Shown here piece after piece: positions 19,214-26,886 of a stretch of DNA of 64,000 nt. The position numbers and the translations under genes are program-made. Under the pieces are notes generated by a model. The model had not been told where the DNA came from and did no database searches. It saw only the letters and a list, made by a program, of their open reading frames with translations. The DNA lies in the NCBI RefSeq assembly GCF_900101495.1, contig NZ_FMUS01000007.1, positions 62,001 through 126,000 of the forward strand, read 5' to 3'. This DNA is from Alkaliphilus peptidifermentans DSM 18978. Its GTDB lineage: Bacteria > Bacillota > Clostridia > Peptostreptococcales > Natronincolaceae. The first letter of the stretch is position 1. Each line of letters begins with the position of its first letter.

Positions 19214-20444
19214 ATATTGCCCAATTTCCTTTTCTAAAGACTGGTATAATTTTGCCATCGCTTGTTTCTCCATCGATATCCATTTCTTCAGATCCAATCA
19301 TAAAATCGATATGTATAAGACTTGTATTTGCACCATTTTCTTCTAGTTCTTCCTTAGACATCTGACCTCCATTCTTTATGCAGAGGGGATAAGCCATCCC
19401 GAGGGCTAGGTGAACAGAAGCATTTTCATCAAACAGAGTATTGTAGAATACAACATTAGAATTTGACACTGGTGAATGATGAGGAACTAAAGCAATTTCG
19501 CCTAAATAATGGGCACCTTCATCTGTTTCAATTAGCTTCTTTAATGATTCATATCCGACGGTAGCACTGTAATCAACAATTCTACCTTTTTCAAAGGTAA
19601 GAGAAAAATCTTCTATTAGCTTGCCGCCGTAATTTAGAGGCTTAGTACTTTTTACTGTTCCATTAACACCAGTTTTTAATGGCAATGTGAATACTTCTTC
19701 TGTTGGCATATTTGGTACAAAATCAATGCCCTGAGCATTTTTTATACCTCCACCTATCCAAAGGTGACTATCAGGAAGCTCTGCAGTAAGGTTTGATCCA
19801 GGTGCTTTAAAGTGCAGCCTTCTAAATTTGGTATCATTTAAGTAGGTAAGTCTTGCTTTTAGGTTATTAATATGTATCTTCCACGCATCAATTGGGTTCT
19901 CTTGGTCTATCCTTGTAACCATAAATATTTTTTCCCATAACAAATCAACTTGTCTATCTACATCTGAATTAGGAAACACCTTTGCGGCCCACTCTTTAGT
20001 GGGGACAGAAACTATTGCCCAACTGACCTTGGCAGTTTGAGTATATTTTTTAAATTCCTGTAATGCAAGGGCACTTGTCTTATTAGCAACAGCGATCCTC
20101 TCGGGGTCAACATCCTTTAAAAGATCTGGGTTAGTTGCAGAAATGGAAAGAAAAGCTGCGCCATCTGCCGCCATCTCCTCAAAGCCCTTTGCCTTCCATA
20201 GGGGATACTCTTTAAAGGCTTCGTCGGGAGCATGTTGATACTTAATAAGAGTAGTCTCCTCATCATGCCACTCAATATGAACATTCTTAGCACCATAGAA
20301 GTACGCCTTTTTGGCAACTTGTCTAACAAAAACAGCTGAATCTATTGGGGCATTTATAACAAGAGTTTGATTCTTCTGTAGATTGATGCCCACCTTTAAT
20401 GCAAGGTCAGCATATTTCTCCAATTTTACTTCAAATGATTCCAC
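19212..20444 (-). CDS. M29-family metallo-aminopeptidase
   Basis: 410 aa, a cytoplasmic aminopeptidase related to Bacillus AmpS and thermophilic aminopeptidase T. The start is GTG at 20442-20444 with GGAGGTGTCCTA upstream. Recognisable features are the N-terminal KYADLALKVGINLQKNQ, the glutamate- and histidine-containing stretches ALVPHHSPVS and NTLFDENASVHLALG, and the C-terminal HIDFMIGS. These carry the dinuclear metal ligands of the family. It likely finishes peptide breakdown to free amino acids. Confidence 0.9.
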   Translation of the reverse strand: MESFEVKLEKYADLALKVGINLQKNQTLVINAPIDSAVFVRQVAKKAYFYGAKNVHIEWHDEETTLIKYQHAPDEAFKEYPLWKAKGFEEMAADGAAFLSISATNPDLLKDVDPERIAVANKTSALALQEFKKYTQTAKVSWAIVSVPTKEWAAKVFPNSDVDRQVDLLWEKIFMVTRIDQENPIDAWKIHINNLKARLTYLNDTKFRRLHFKAPGSNLTAELPDSHLWIGGGIKNAQGIDFVPNMPTEEVFTLPLKTGVNGTVKSTKPLNYGGKLIEDFSLTFEKGRIVDYSATVGYESLKKLIETDEGAHYLGEIALVPHHSPVSNSNVVFYNTLFDENASVHLALGMAYPLCIKNGGQMSKEELEENGANTSLIHIDFMIGSEEMDIDGETSDGKIIPVFRKGNWAI

Positions 20445-20590
20445 TAGGACACCTCCAATTATTTTTAATATGTATTATATTTATTACGACACAATAAAAG
20501 AATACCAAAAAAATAATAAAACCACAAATAATTCATCTCTCCTTGAATATATATGTCTTGTAGTGAAGTGTTAAACTGAGGAGAGAAACT

Positions 20591-21481
20591 ATGAGTAGAT
20601 GGAATTTTATACGATTCTTTATAGTTTTATTATCTATTATAATTATTAATATTATAAATATACCTAATACAAGAAGTGAAGTTATTGAAATAAACAAAGA
20701 TGAAATTACTTTAATAAGAAAGGCCTTTGAACCATATAGAGACGTTACTGAAGGAATGTATAGGGAAGTAAAGAATCAAAAAATCAAGCTTGAGCAAGAG
20801 CACTACGATAACATCTATAAGGGAAGTGGTAGAAAGGTTGCTTATCTAACCTTTGATGATGGCCCTACCCCCAATATAACAACCCAAATATTAGATATTT
20901 TGATGACTGAAAAAATAGAGGCAACCTTTTTTATTATTGGGAAAAATGCTAAACAGTATCCAGATATTATAAAACGCATAAACAAAGAAGGGCATCTTTT
21001 AGGAAACCATAGCTATAGCCATAGCTACAAAAATATTTATCAAAATACAGATATATACATTGAAGAGCTTATAAAGACGGAAGAAGTCATTAATGATATC
21101 CTTCAAACAGAATATGACCTAACTTTAACTAGATTTCCAGGAGGCATGTTTGGTAGCAGACCAGCCTTCATAAAAGCTATTAATGAAGCTGGGTACACAT
21201 ATATAGACTGGAATGCACTTAACGGTGATAGCGAAGGAAAGGTACTACCTAAGGAACACCTAGTTAATAGATTAATTAATAGCTCAAGGGGAAAGGAAGT
21301 ATTAGTAATATTAATGCATGATGCTGGTGGAAAGATCACTACTGTAGAAGCATTACCAGAAATAATGGAATATTTAAAGGCAGAAGGTTATGTCTTTCTA
21401 AGGCTGGATCAGCCCTATAGTATTAAGGAAAATAGTGATTATATTATAAGGGAAAATAACAGTGATAGAAGAATAATTTAA
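20591..21481 (+). CDS. Polysaccharide deacetylase (NodB domain), membrane-anchored
   Basis: 296 aa with an N-terminal hydrophobic signal/anchor (residues about 5-24). The NodB domain follows, with TFDDGPTP holding the catalytic base, NHSYSHS holding the metal-binding histidines, RFPGG and MHDAGG. Such enzymes remove N-acetyl groups from peptidoglycan or other wall glycans in Firmicutes. CTGAGGAGAGAAACT precedes the ATG. Possible targets include N-acetylglucosamine or N-acetylmuramic acid; the sequence does not decide. Confidence 0.9.
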   Translation: MSRWNFIRFFIVLLSIIIINIINIPNTRSEVIEINKDEITLIRKAFEPYRDVTEGMYREVKNQKIKLEQEHYDNIYKGSGRKVAYLTFDDGPTPNITTQILDILMTEKIEATFFIIGKNAKQYPDIIKRINKEGHLLGNHSYSHSYKNIYQNTDIYIEELIKTEEVINDILQTEYDLTLTRFPGGMFGSRPAFIKAINEAGYTYIDWNALNGDSEGKVLPKEHLVNRLINSSRGKEVLVILMHDAGGKITTVEALPEIMEYLKAEGYVFLRLDQPYSIKENSDYIIRENNSDRRII

Positions 21482-21494
21482 ATATGCAAAACAC

Positions 21495-21523
21495 TTGTTC
21501 GACACAAAGCACTCTGTTATACT
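21495..21523 (+). promoter_or_regulatory. Sigma-A-type promoter for the helicase gene
   Basis: TTGTTC at 21495-21500, a 17-base spacer and TATACT at 21518-21523, ending 28 bases before the ATG. Confidence 0.55.
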
Positions 21524-21551
21524 TAAATAAAAAACTAAGGAAATTTAAGTC

Positions 21552-23885
21552 ATGACAAAGGAAATTAACATATCGATAAGAAATATGGTGGAGCTTATAC
21601 TCCGTGGCGGGGATCTCAACCTGTCATTTGCAGGGCCAAATCGTGCATTAGAAGGAACAAGGGGTCATCAAAAAATTCAGAGAAGCTATGGAGCAGAAGA
21701 TGAGGCAGAGGTGACTCTTAAGCATCAATTAAAATATGACGAATTTCTCTTCAACTTCTCTGGACGAATAGATGGTATTCTCACCATAGATGGGTGTACT
21801 GTTGTAGATGAAATCAAAACAATAACAATGCCTATTGAAGAATTAACGGATGAGTTCAACATGCTTCATTGGGCCCAGGTAAAATGCTATGGATATATAT
21901 ATGCTACTGAGAATCAATTGGATAAAATAGATTTACAGCTAACCTATTATCAGTTAAAGACAGAAGAGATAAAGCGTTTTAGAAGAACCTTTTCACATGA
22001 AGAATTGAAGGATTTCTTTTATTCGTTAATAGAAAAGTATATTGTATGGGCAGATTTAATTAATCAGTGGGAGGAAAAACGAAACCTATCAGCTAAAGCT
22101 CTTAAATTTCCCTTTAATACATATCGTAAAGGGCAACGGAAGCTGGCTGTGTCTGTATATCAAACCATAAAAGAAAAGAAAAAGATTTTCGTACAAGCTC
22201 CAACGGGCATAGGTAAAACCATGTCCACTATTTTTCCAGCGATAAAAGCGATGGGAGAAGGGAAAACCTCTAAAATTTTTTATTTAACTGCAAAAACAAT
22301 AACCCGTCAAGTTGCAGAGGAAGCCGTTGATAAACTAAGGGTAGAAGGTTTGCACTTTAAATCTGTGACAATTACAGCTAAGGATAAAATATGTTTTGAA
22401 AAGACAAAAAGCTGCACCCCTGATGAATGTCAATATGCCAAGGGCTATTTTAATAGGCTAAATGATGCTCTTAAGGAAATTATTGAGGAAGAGGCATTTG
22501 ATAGAATCACAATAGAAGATTATGCTAAAAAATATAATCTATGTCCCTTTGAGTTTTCATTAGAGCTTTCTCTGTGGGCAGATTGCATCATTTGTGATTA
22601 TAACTATGTATTTGATCCAAGGGTTTACTTAAAAAGATTTTTTGTTGAATATGGTGGAGACTATACGTTTTTAATAGACGAAGCCCATAACTTAGTTGAG
22701 AGGGCTAGAATGATGTTTTCTGCAGAATTATATAAAGGTAGGTTCCTTGAGGAAAAAAAATATATAAAGAACAAAAGTAAAGATATAGCGAAGGCATTAG
22801 AAAAAATAAATAAATATATGTTAAACATGAAGAAGTTGTATGGTGATGATGAAAGTTATGCACAAAAAGATGAGCCCTCAGAAATATATCCATTATTACG
22901 AAAGTTTATTGAAGAATGTGATTATTATTTCACAGAAAATAAAGGTGAAGAGATTAGAGAAGAGTTTCTCCAGCTGTATTTTGATTCCATAGCCTTCGTA
23001 AAAATTGCTGAGTTTTATGACTTGAATTATGTTACCTATGTTGAAAGAGCAGGTAAAGATACAAAGCTGAAAATATTTTGTTTGGATCCATCAAAGCTGT
23101 TAAGGGAGGCACTGAAGCGTGGCAGATCTGCAATATTTTTTTCTGCTACCCTTACTCCTATTGAATATTTTAGAAATGTTTTAGGGGGAGAGGAGGGGGA
23201 TTATTCTTTACTACTTGATTCTCCCTTTGATAGTAAAAAGCTATGCTTATTGATTGCTGGAGATATATCCACACGATACTATGATAGAGAAAAAAGCTAT
23301 AACGACATTGCCCAGTATATAAAAAAGATAATTGAAATAAAACCAGGAAACTATCTAATTTTTTTTCCTTCCTATAAATATTTAGAATCAGTAGTAGAAA
23401 TATTTTCTACCCATAATTCTACCTATAATATTTTGGTACAAGCTCCTTATATGACAGAGGAGGAGCGGGAGGTTTTTTTAGATAAATTTCAGCATCAAAA
23501 TGGTGAGTGTTATTTAGGTTTTTGTGTTTTGGGAGGAATATTTTCGGAAGGGATTGATCTTATCGGCACTAGGCTTTTAGGCTCAATTATAATTGGAGTA
23601 GGGTTGCCTCAAATTTGCCTTGAAACTAACCTAATTAAAGACTATTATCAGGAAAAATATCAAAAAGGCTATGAGTATGGATTTAAGTATCCTGGAATGA
23701 ATAAGGTACTACAAGCAGCAGGTAGAGTGATTAGAACTGAAGAGGATACGGGAACGGTGCTACTGATAGACGATAGATACCTTACTAATAGCTACAAAAA
23801 AATATTCCCAAAATATTGGAATAATATTGATGTAATTAGCAAGAAAAATATCGAAAATAAGCTAATAGATTTCTGGGGTGAATGA
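21552..23885 (+). CDS. Rad3/XPD-like ATP-dependent DNA helicase with PD-(D/E)XK-like N-terminus
   Basis: 777 aa. Residues about 1-165 resemble a Cas4/RecB-type nuclease fold, with GRIDG (Asp74) and VVDEIK (Glu87, Lys89). The superfamily 2 helicase follows. Walker A is APTGIGKT near residue 218, four cysteines between about 280 and 345 match the XPD/DinG iron-sulfur insertion, the Walker B box is DEAHNL, and late motifs include QAAGRVIR. Similar Firmicutes proteins combine these domains and are thought to act in DNA repair. The ORF ends inside a strong terminator stem. No recombination partner is adjacent. Confidence 0.88.
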   Translation: MTKEINISIRNMVELILRGGDLNLSFAGPNRALEGTRGHQKIQRSYGAEDEAEVTLKHQLKYDEFLFNFSGRIDGILTIDGCTVVDEIKTITMPIEELTDEFNMLHWAQVKCYGYIYATENQLDKIDLQLTYYQLKTEEIKRFRRTFSHEELKDFFYSLIEKYIVWADLINQWEEKRNLSAKALKFPFNTYRKGQRKLAVSVYQTIKEKKKIFVQAPTGIGKTMSTIFPAIKAMGEGKTSKIFYLTAKTITRQVAEEAVDKLRVEGLHFKSVTITAKDKICFEKTKSCTPDECQYAKGYFNRLNDALKEIIEEEAFDRITIEDYAKKYNLCPFEFSLELSLWADCIICDYNYVFDPRVYLKRFFVEYGGDYTFLIDEAHNLVERARMMFSAELYKGRFLEEKKYIKNKSKDIAKALEKINKYMLNMKKLYGDDESYAQKDEPSEIYPLLRKFIEECDYYFTENKGEEIREEFLQLYFDSIAFVKIAEFYDLNYVTYVERAGKDTKLKIFCLDPSKLLREALKRGRSAIFFSATLTPIEYFRNVLGGEEGDYSLLLDSPFDSKKLCLLIAGDISTRYYDREKSYNDIAQYIKKIIEIKPGNYLIFFPSYKYLESVVEIFSTHNSTYNILVQAPYMTEEEREVFLDKFQHQNGECYLGFCVLGGIFSEGIDLIGTRLLGSIIIGVGLPQICLETNLIKDYYQEKYQKGYEYGFKYPGMNKVLQAAGRVIRTEEDTGTVLLIDDRYLTNSYKKIFPKYWNNIDVISKKNIENKLIDFWGE

Positions 23886-23913
23886 TTTAATCATTCACCC
23901 CAGAATTTATTAC
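23871..23913 (+). terminator. Strong terminator overlapping the helicase stop codon
   Basis: TTCTGGGGTGAATGA pairs with TCATTCACCCCAGAA (15 bp perfect, 5-base loop), then TTTATTA. The helicase TGA stop is the last codon of the left arm. Confidence 0.85.
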
Positions 23914-24095
23914 TGTAACATATTCATATTATAAAAAGCAGCCTTGGCACGTTCAATGTTATCAATAGAATCATTATAGATTTTTTCCTTCTCTATAACT
24001 TTATCTAGTGTTTCGATATTTTTATTTTTATCTCTATTAACATTAATCTTTATACTAAAGCTTGCTATATTTAATGATAAACTCATTATTGACAT
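23910..24095 (-). CDS. Small protein of unknown function (61 aa), tiny-ORF cluster
   Basis: 61 aa beginning MSIMSLSLNIASFSIKINV. The start at 24095 is chosen because GGAGGTAGATTAT lies directly upstream; a longer in-frame reading to 24146 has no site. The N-terminal 20 residues form an alternating hydrophobic beta-like pattern. The rest is charged and helical (DKVIEKEKIYNDS). The N-terminus and the GGAGGTAGAT leader resemble those of the 55-aa protein encoded upstream at 24205-24372. I recognise no family. It has no signal peptide. Confidence 0.65.
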   Translation of the reverse strand: MSIMSLSLNIASFSIKINVNRDKNKNIETLDKVIEKEKIYNDSIDNIERAKAAFYNMNMLQ

Positions 24096-24120
24096 ATAAT
24101 CTACCTCCAAATTTTTTGTT

Positions 24121-24180
24121 TCATAAAAACAGTACCTCATACACATTAATTGTATGATATGTAATACTATTTTGCTTCAT
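24121..24180 (-). CDS. Candidate 19-aa peptide, tiny-ORF cluster
   Basis: ATG at 24180 is preceded by GGGGGTAAATTTAA. It encodes a 19-residue peptide beginning MKQNSITYHT and ending EVLFL, then TGA. It lies between the 55-aa and 61-aa genes on the same strand and ends 25 bases before the 61-aa start. Support is only the ribosome site and its place in a series of small ORFs. It may be a leader peptide or a chance ORF. Confidence 0.35.
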   Translation of the reverse strand: MKQNSITYHTINVYEVLFL

Positions 24181-24204
24181 TTAAATTTACCCCCTTTTAT
24201 AAAA

Positions 24205-24372
24205 TTAGAATTGCTTACCCATTAAGAAAAACTGATTTTCAGCTGCTTCTCTTATTTTATTGGCGTATTCAAATTCATCTTTTATCTTGGGGGGATCATT
24301 TGTTACATCCCTTTTAATATCAAAAACTATTTGAAATGTACTTACCTTTAAAGAAAAATTTAATACTGACAT
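24205..24372 (-). CDS. Small protein of unknown function (55 aa), tiny-ORF cluster
   Basis: 55 aa, beginning MSVLNFSLKVSTFQIVFDI and ending LMGKQF. ATAGGAGGTAGATAGAA precedes the ATG at 24372. The pattern of a short Ser/Asn start, alternating hydrophobics for about 18 residues, a basic residue, then a charged helix (KIKDEFEYANKIREA) is shared with the 61-aa neighbour, so the two look like diverged duplicates. I recognise no family. It has no signal peptide or membrane segment. Confidence 0.6.
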   Translation of the reverse strand: MSVLNFSLKVSTFQIVFDIKRDVTNDPPKIKDEFEYANKIREAAENQFFLMGKQF

Positions 24373-24413
24373 TTCTATCTACCTCCTATTGGTTTATTTT
24401 TCGCTTCTAACTG

Positions 24414-24440
24414 TTAAACCTTAATCACCATTTTTTTCAT
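24414..24440 (-). CDS. Candidate 8-aa leader peptide, tiny-ORF cluster
   Basis: An 8-codon ORF (MKKMVIKV) with AAAGGAGATGAAGAGTA before its ATG, just downstream of a perfect 10-bp inverted repeat and upstream of the 55-aa gene. It is too short to score by coding statistics. It could be a regulatory leader or a chance reading frame. Confidence 0.3.
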   Translation of the reverse strand: MKKMVIKV

Positions 24441-24459
24441 TACTCTTCATCTCCTTTCC

Positions 24460-24489
24460 ATATGATGTAATGGTTTTTGTACATCATAT
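24460..24489. repeat. Perfect 10-bp inverted repeat before the small-ORF ribosome site
   Basis: ATATGATGTA (24460-24469) is mirrored by TACATCATAT (24480-24489) around a 10-base spacer. On the minus strand it sits directly 5' of AAAGGAGATG. It may be an operator or an RNA hairpin near the 5' end of the transcript. No poly-T follows, so it is not a terminator. Confidence 0.6.
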
Positions 24490-24494
24490 TTTAC

Positions 24495-24526
24495 ATAATA
24501 AAAGCCATAGATTTAATCTATGGCCA
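24495..24526 (-). terminator. Minus-strand terminator in the tiny-ORF cluster
   Basis: GCCATAGAT pairs with ATCTATGGC (9 bp, 3-base loop), and the minus strand continues with TTTTATTATG. Confidence 0.7.
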
Positions 24527-24579
24527 AAAATAACATTATATAAGCAAACATTCTATTTCAACTTGAATAGAAGGCTGAA

Positions 24580-24619
24580 AATATAAAAAGCCACAGGTTA
24601 ACATACACAACCTATGGCT
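24580..24619 (-). terminator. Second minus-strand terminator-like hairpin
   Basis: AGCCATAGGTT pairs with AACCTGTGGCT (one mismatch) on the minus strand and is followed by TTTTTATATTTTC. Its arm sequence resembles the hairpin 75 bases further on, and a third weaker stem lies at 24551-24572. Confidence 0.65.
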
Positions 24620-24657
24620 TCATAATCTATTTAATTACAAAAAAAGTAATTTTAACG

Positions 24658-24738
24658 TTACGACAGCATTATAAGTCGTGCTATATCATTAAATTGTATG
24701 GATATGGTGTTATTGACTGAAATGTAATTTGTAATCAT
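24658..24738 (-). CDS. Candidate 26-aa peptide with consensus ribosome site
   Basis: ATG at 24738 is preceded by AAAGGAGGTCGTGCAAG, a near-perfect ribosome site with 8-base spacing. The 26-aa product begins MITNYISVNN and ends ARLIMLS. A consensus promoter lies about 50 bases upstream and terminator hairpins follow, so it looks like a complete small transcription unit. Codon bias cannot be judged at this length. I recognise no family. Confidence 0.5.
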   Translation of the reverse strand: MITNYISVNNTISIQFNDIARLIMLS

Positions 24739-24786
24739 CTTGCACGACCTCCTTTGTAATTTATGGTATTTATTTCTACATTGACT

Positions 24787-24815
24787 ATTATATGGCACAT
24801 ATAAGAAAAATACAA
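24787..24815 (-). promoter_or_regulatory. Promoter for the tiny-ORF cluster
   Basis: On the minus strand, TTGTAT (24815-24810), a 17-base spacer and TATAAT (24792-24787) precede the 26-aa ORF. Confidence 0.7.
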
Positions 24816-24851
24816 CATATTTATTTAATTGTAATGTAATTGTAATAATTA

Positions 24852-25328
24852 CTATATGAAAAGCTGTAGGTCGGACTCTAATGCATCCTCCATATAGGTT
24901 TTAGCATCTACCACCTCAAGCTGAGGAATCATTTCTTCCTTTTTAAAGCCCATCACTTCCATAGAAAGCTTACAACCATAAAACTTAACACCTTTATTTT
25001 GTGCTCCCTTTAGAAAGGCTGATAAAGAGGGGGTATCATCATCCTTCATCATTTCCTTCAGCATTTCCTTGCCAATACCTGCAAAGTTCATTTTGGATAG
25101 AGGTAGGTCCTCTATTCCCTTTGGAGTCATCATACCAAACATTTTTTCGTATGTAGTCTTATGGTCAGTGGATAAGCTTGCTGGATCCCTAACTAAAAAT
25201 AAGCCCCAAAAAGCAAAAAACATTGTTACATCAAGCTTCATTTCCTTTGCAGTATTTGCAAGTATTAAAGCAGCCATTGCTTTATCAAAATCACCACTAA
25301 ACATTAACAGGTTTACTTTTCTATTCAA
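24852..25328 (-). CDS. DsrE/DsrF/DrsH-like sulfur-relay family protein
   Basis: 158 aa from TTG at 25328, chosen for AAAGGAGTAGTTCAC upstream; the longer in-frame ORF to 25427 runs back into the neighbouring gene. The fold is suggested by LLMFSGDFDKAMAALILANTA, the hydrophobic MFFAFWGL and the Cys in GVKFYGCKLSMEVMG. Members of this family (DsrE, TusD, peroxiredoxin-like clostridial proteins) handle persulfide sulfur. It lies 95 bp downstream of a cysteine-desulfurase-like gene in the same direction, which supports a sulfur-transfer role. Confidence 0.8.
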   Translation of the reverse strand: MNRKVNLLMFSGDFDKAMAALILANTAKEMKLDVTMFFAFWGLFLVRDPASLSTDHKTTYEKMFGMMTPKGIEDLPLSKMNFAGIGKEMLKEMMKDDDTPSLSAFLKGAQNKGVKFYGCKLSMEVMGFKKEEMIPQLEVVDAKTYMEDALESDLQLFI

Positions 25329-25423
25329 GTGAACTACTCCTTTAATATTATTATTTATAGTTAGTTTAACCAAATACCTAAAATAAATAATTTTAACTGG
25401 GCAGGAGTAGTTATAAATTAAAA

Positions 25424-26764
25424 TCATTTTGGAAAGTAATCATAATCAAAATTTTTATATAGCTTGTAGTAATAGTCTTTATCCTTCACTATCTTTTTTA
25501 ATATATCAATAAGGACAGCTACCTCCTGGTATGTATTATATAATCCAAAGCTAATTCTTACAAAACCAGGGTGAGGAAGAGAGGGATCATTTATTCTTTC
25601 CTCTATATATTCAGGGGTAATATTCAGTAGCCTTTGGACGTAGGGTTGCGCACAGAAACATCCATTTCTAACGGCTATACCTCCCTCATAGGACAAAATC
25701 TTTGCTGTAATATCATGAGGTATTCCAGTTATATTGAAGGGTATAATTGCAACCCTGTTATTAGATTCGGTATCTCCATACAATTCAATTCCTTCAATTT
25801 TCTTCAGCTCATTTATTAAGAATCCTGTTAATGAAAGCTCATGAGCAGAAATTTTATTCATTCCTATAGTCTTTAAAACGCGAATGGATGAAATAAGTGC
25901 AATTACACCCATTAGATTTGGTGTTCCAGCTTCCTCCCGTTGAGGAAGCTGAGCCCATTTTATATAATCATGGGTCACTAAATCTACAGTGCCTCCACCT
26001 ACAATGTCGGGGGATTTTTCAAAAACTTCCTTTGGTGCAACTAACACACCTATTCCAAAGGGTGCATACATTTTGTGGGCTGAAAACACTAGAAAGTCTA
26101 TATGTTCTTCAGAGTCATGGGGCCGCATGTTAAAGCCACCGTGGGGAATCAGTTGAGCACCATCAACAAGAATGCGGGAACCATAATTATGACATAGAGA
26201 CGCAATAGTATGTATGGGGTTTACTGCACCAGTGACATTTGATGCTCCTGTTACTGCAACCAACCTTACCCTGCCATTATATTTTTCAAGCTTAGCCTTT
26301 AAATCCTTTAAGTCTAATCTGCCTTTAGGGTCAATAGAAATATATTCCAACTGGAACCTACCACGCCATGGCAAATCGTTGGAATGGTGCTCCATGTATG
26401 TACTAAGTATTATGTCTTCGGGTGAATTGCATAGGTGATGTGAAACCTTATTGATTGCTTCAGTGGTGTTTTTTAGATAAATTACAGTACTATTGGTTAA
26501 ATCAGCATTTACAAAATCAGCTACTACTCTTCTAGAGTTTTCGTAAAGACTTGAAGAAAATTGAGATTTAAAGCCAGTACCTCTATGTACAGAGGAATAC
26601 CAAGGTGCAAACCTTATTATTTCATGAAGAACATAATTGAAGGCAGGAGTCGTTGCTGCATTATCAAAATTGATAGCAGTTGTATATCTACCTGAAGGAA
26701 GGGGAATTGTTGTATTAAGGCCTGAAACAAAGCCTCTAAAATCTGCATTGTCGATAGTAAACAT
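25424..26764 (-). CDS. Class V PLP aminotransferase, cysteine desulfurase-like
   Basis: 446 aa from ATG at 26764 (GGTGGTGACTAAAATT upstream). Motifs are INFDNAATTPA, STYMEHHSNDLPW, ILVDGAQLIPHG and the PLP-lysine motif DFLVFSAHKMYAPFG. The C-terminal VRNGCFCAQPY holds the candidate active cysteine in the position used by SufS-type desulfurases. The YMEHHSN and RNGCFCAQP motifs separate this branch from IscS and from serine-pyruvate transaminases. It probably releases sulfur from cysteine and may pass it to the adjacent DsrE-like protein. An isopenicillin-epimerase-like role remains possible. Confidence 0.83.
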   Translation of the reverse strand: MFTIDNADFRGFVSGLNTTIPLPSGRYTTAINFDNAATTPAFNYVLHEIIRFAPWYSSVHRGTGFKSQFSSSLYENSRRVVADFVNADLTNSTVIYLKNTTEAINKVSHHLCNSPEDIILSTYMEHHSNDLPWRGRFQLEYISIDPKGRLDLKDLKAKLEKYNGRVRLVAVTGASNVTGAVNPIHTIASLCHNYGSRILVDGAQLIPHGGFNMRPHDSEEHIDFLVFSAHKMYAPFGIGVLVAPKEVFEKSPDIVGGGTVDLVTHDYIKWAQLPQREEAGTPNLMGVIALISSIRVLKTIGMNKISAHELSLTGFLINELKKIEGIELYGDTESNNRVAIIPFNITGIPHDITAKILSYEGGIAVRNGCFCAQPYVQRLLNITPEYIEERINDPSLPHPGFVRISFGLYNTYQEVAVLIDILKKIVKDKDYYYKLYKNFDYDYFPK

Positions 26765-26830
26765 AATTTTAGTCACCACCCTTAAATATACCTTTCTACT
26801 TATTTTATTCACATAGCAATAAAGAGTGAT

Positions 26831-26862
26831 AAAAAAAAACCTATCCATTTGGATAGGTTAGG
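26831..26862 (-). terminator. Terminator of the parvulin gene
   Basis: On the minus strand AACCTATCC pairs with GGATAGGTT over a 4-base loop, followed by TTTTTTTT. Confidence 0.9.
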
Positions 26863-26886
26863 CTTTTGTGTGCACATAGTAGAAGT

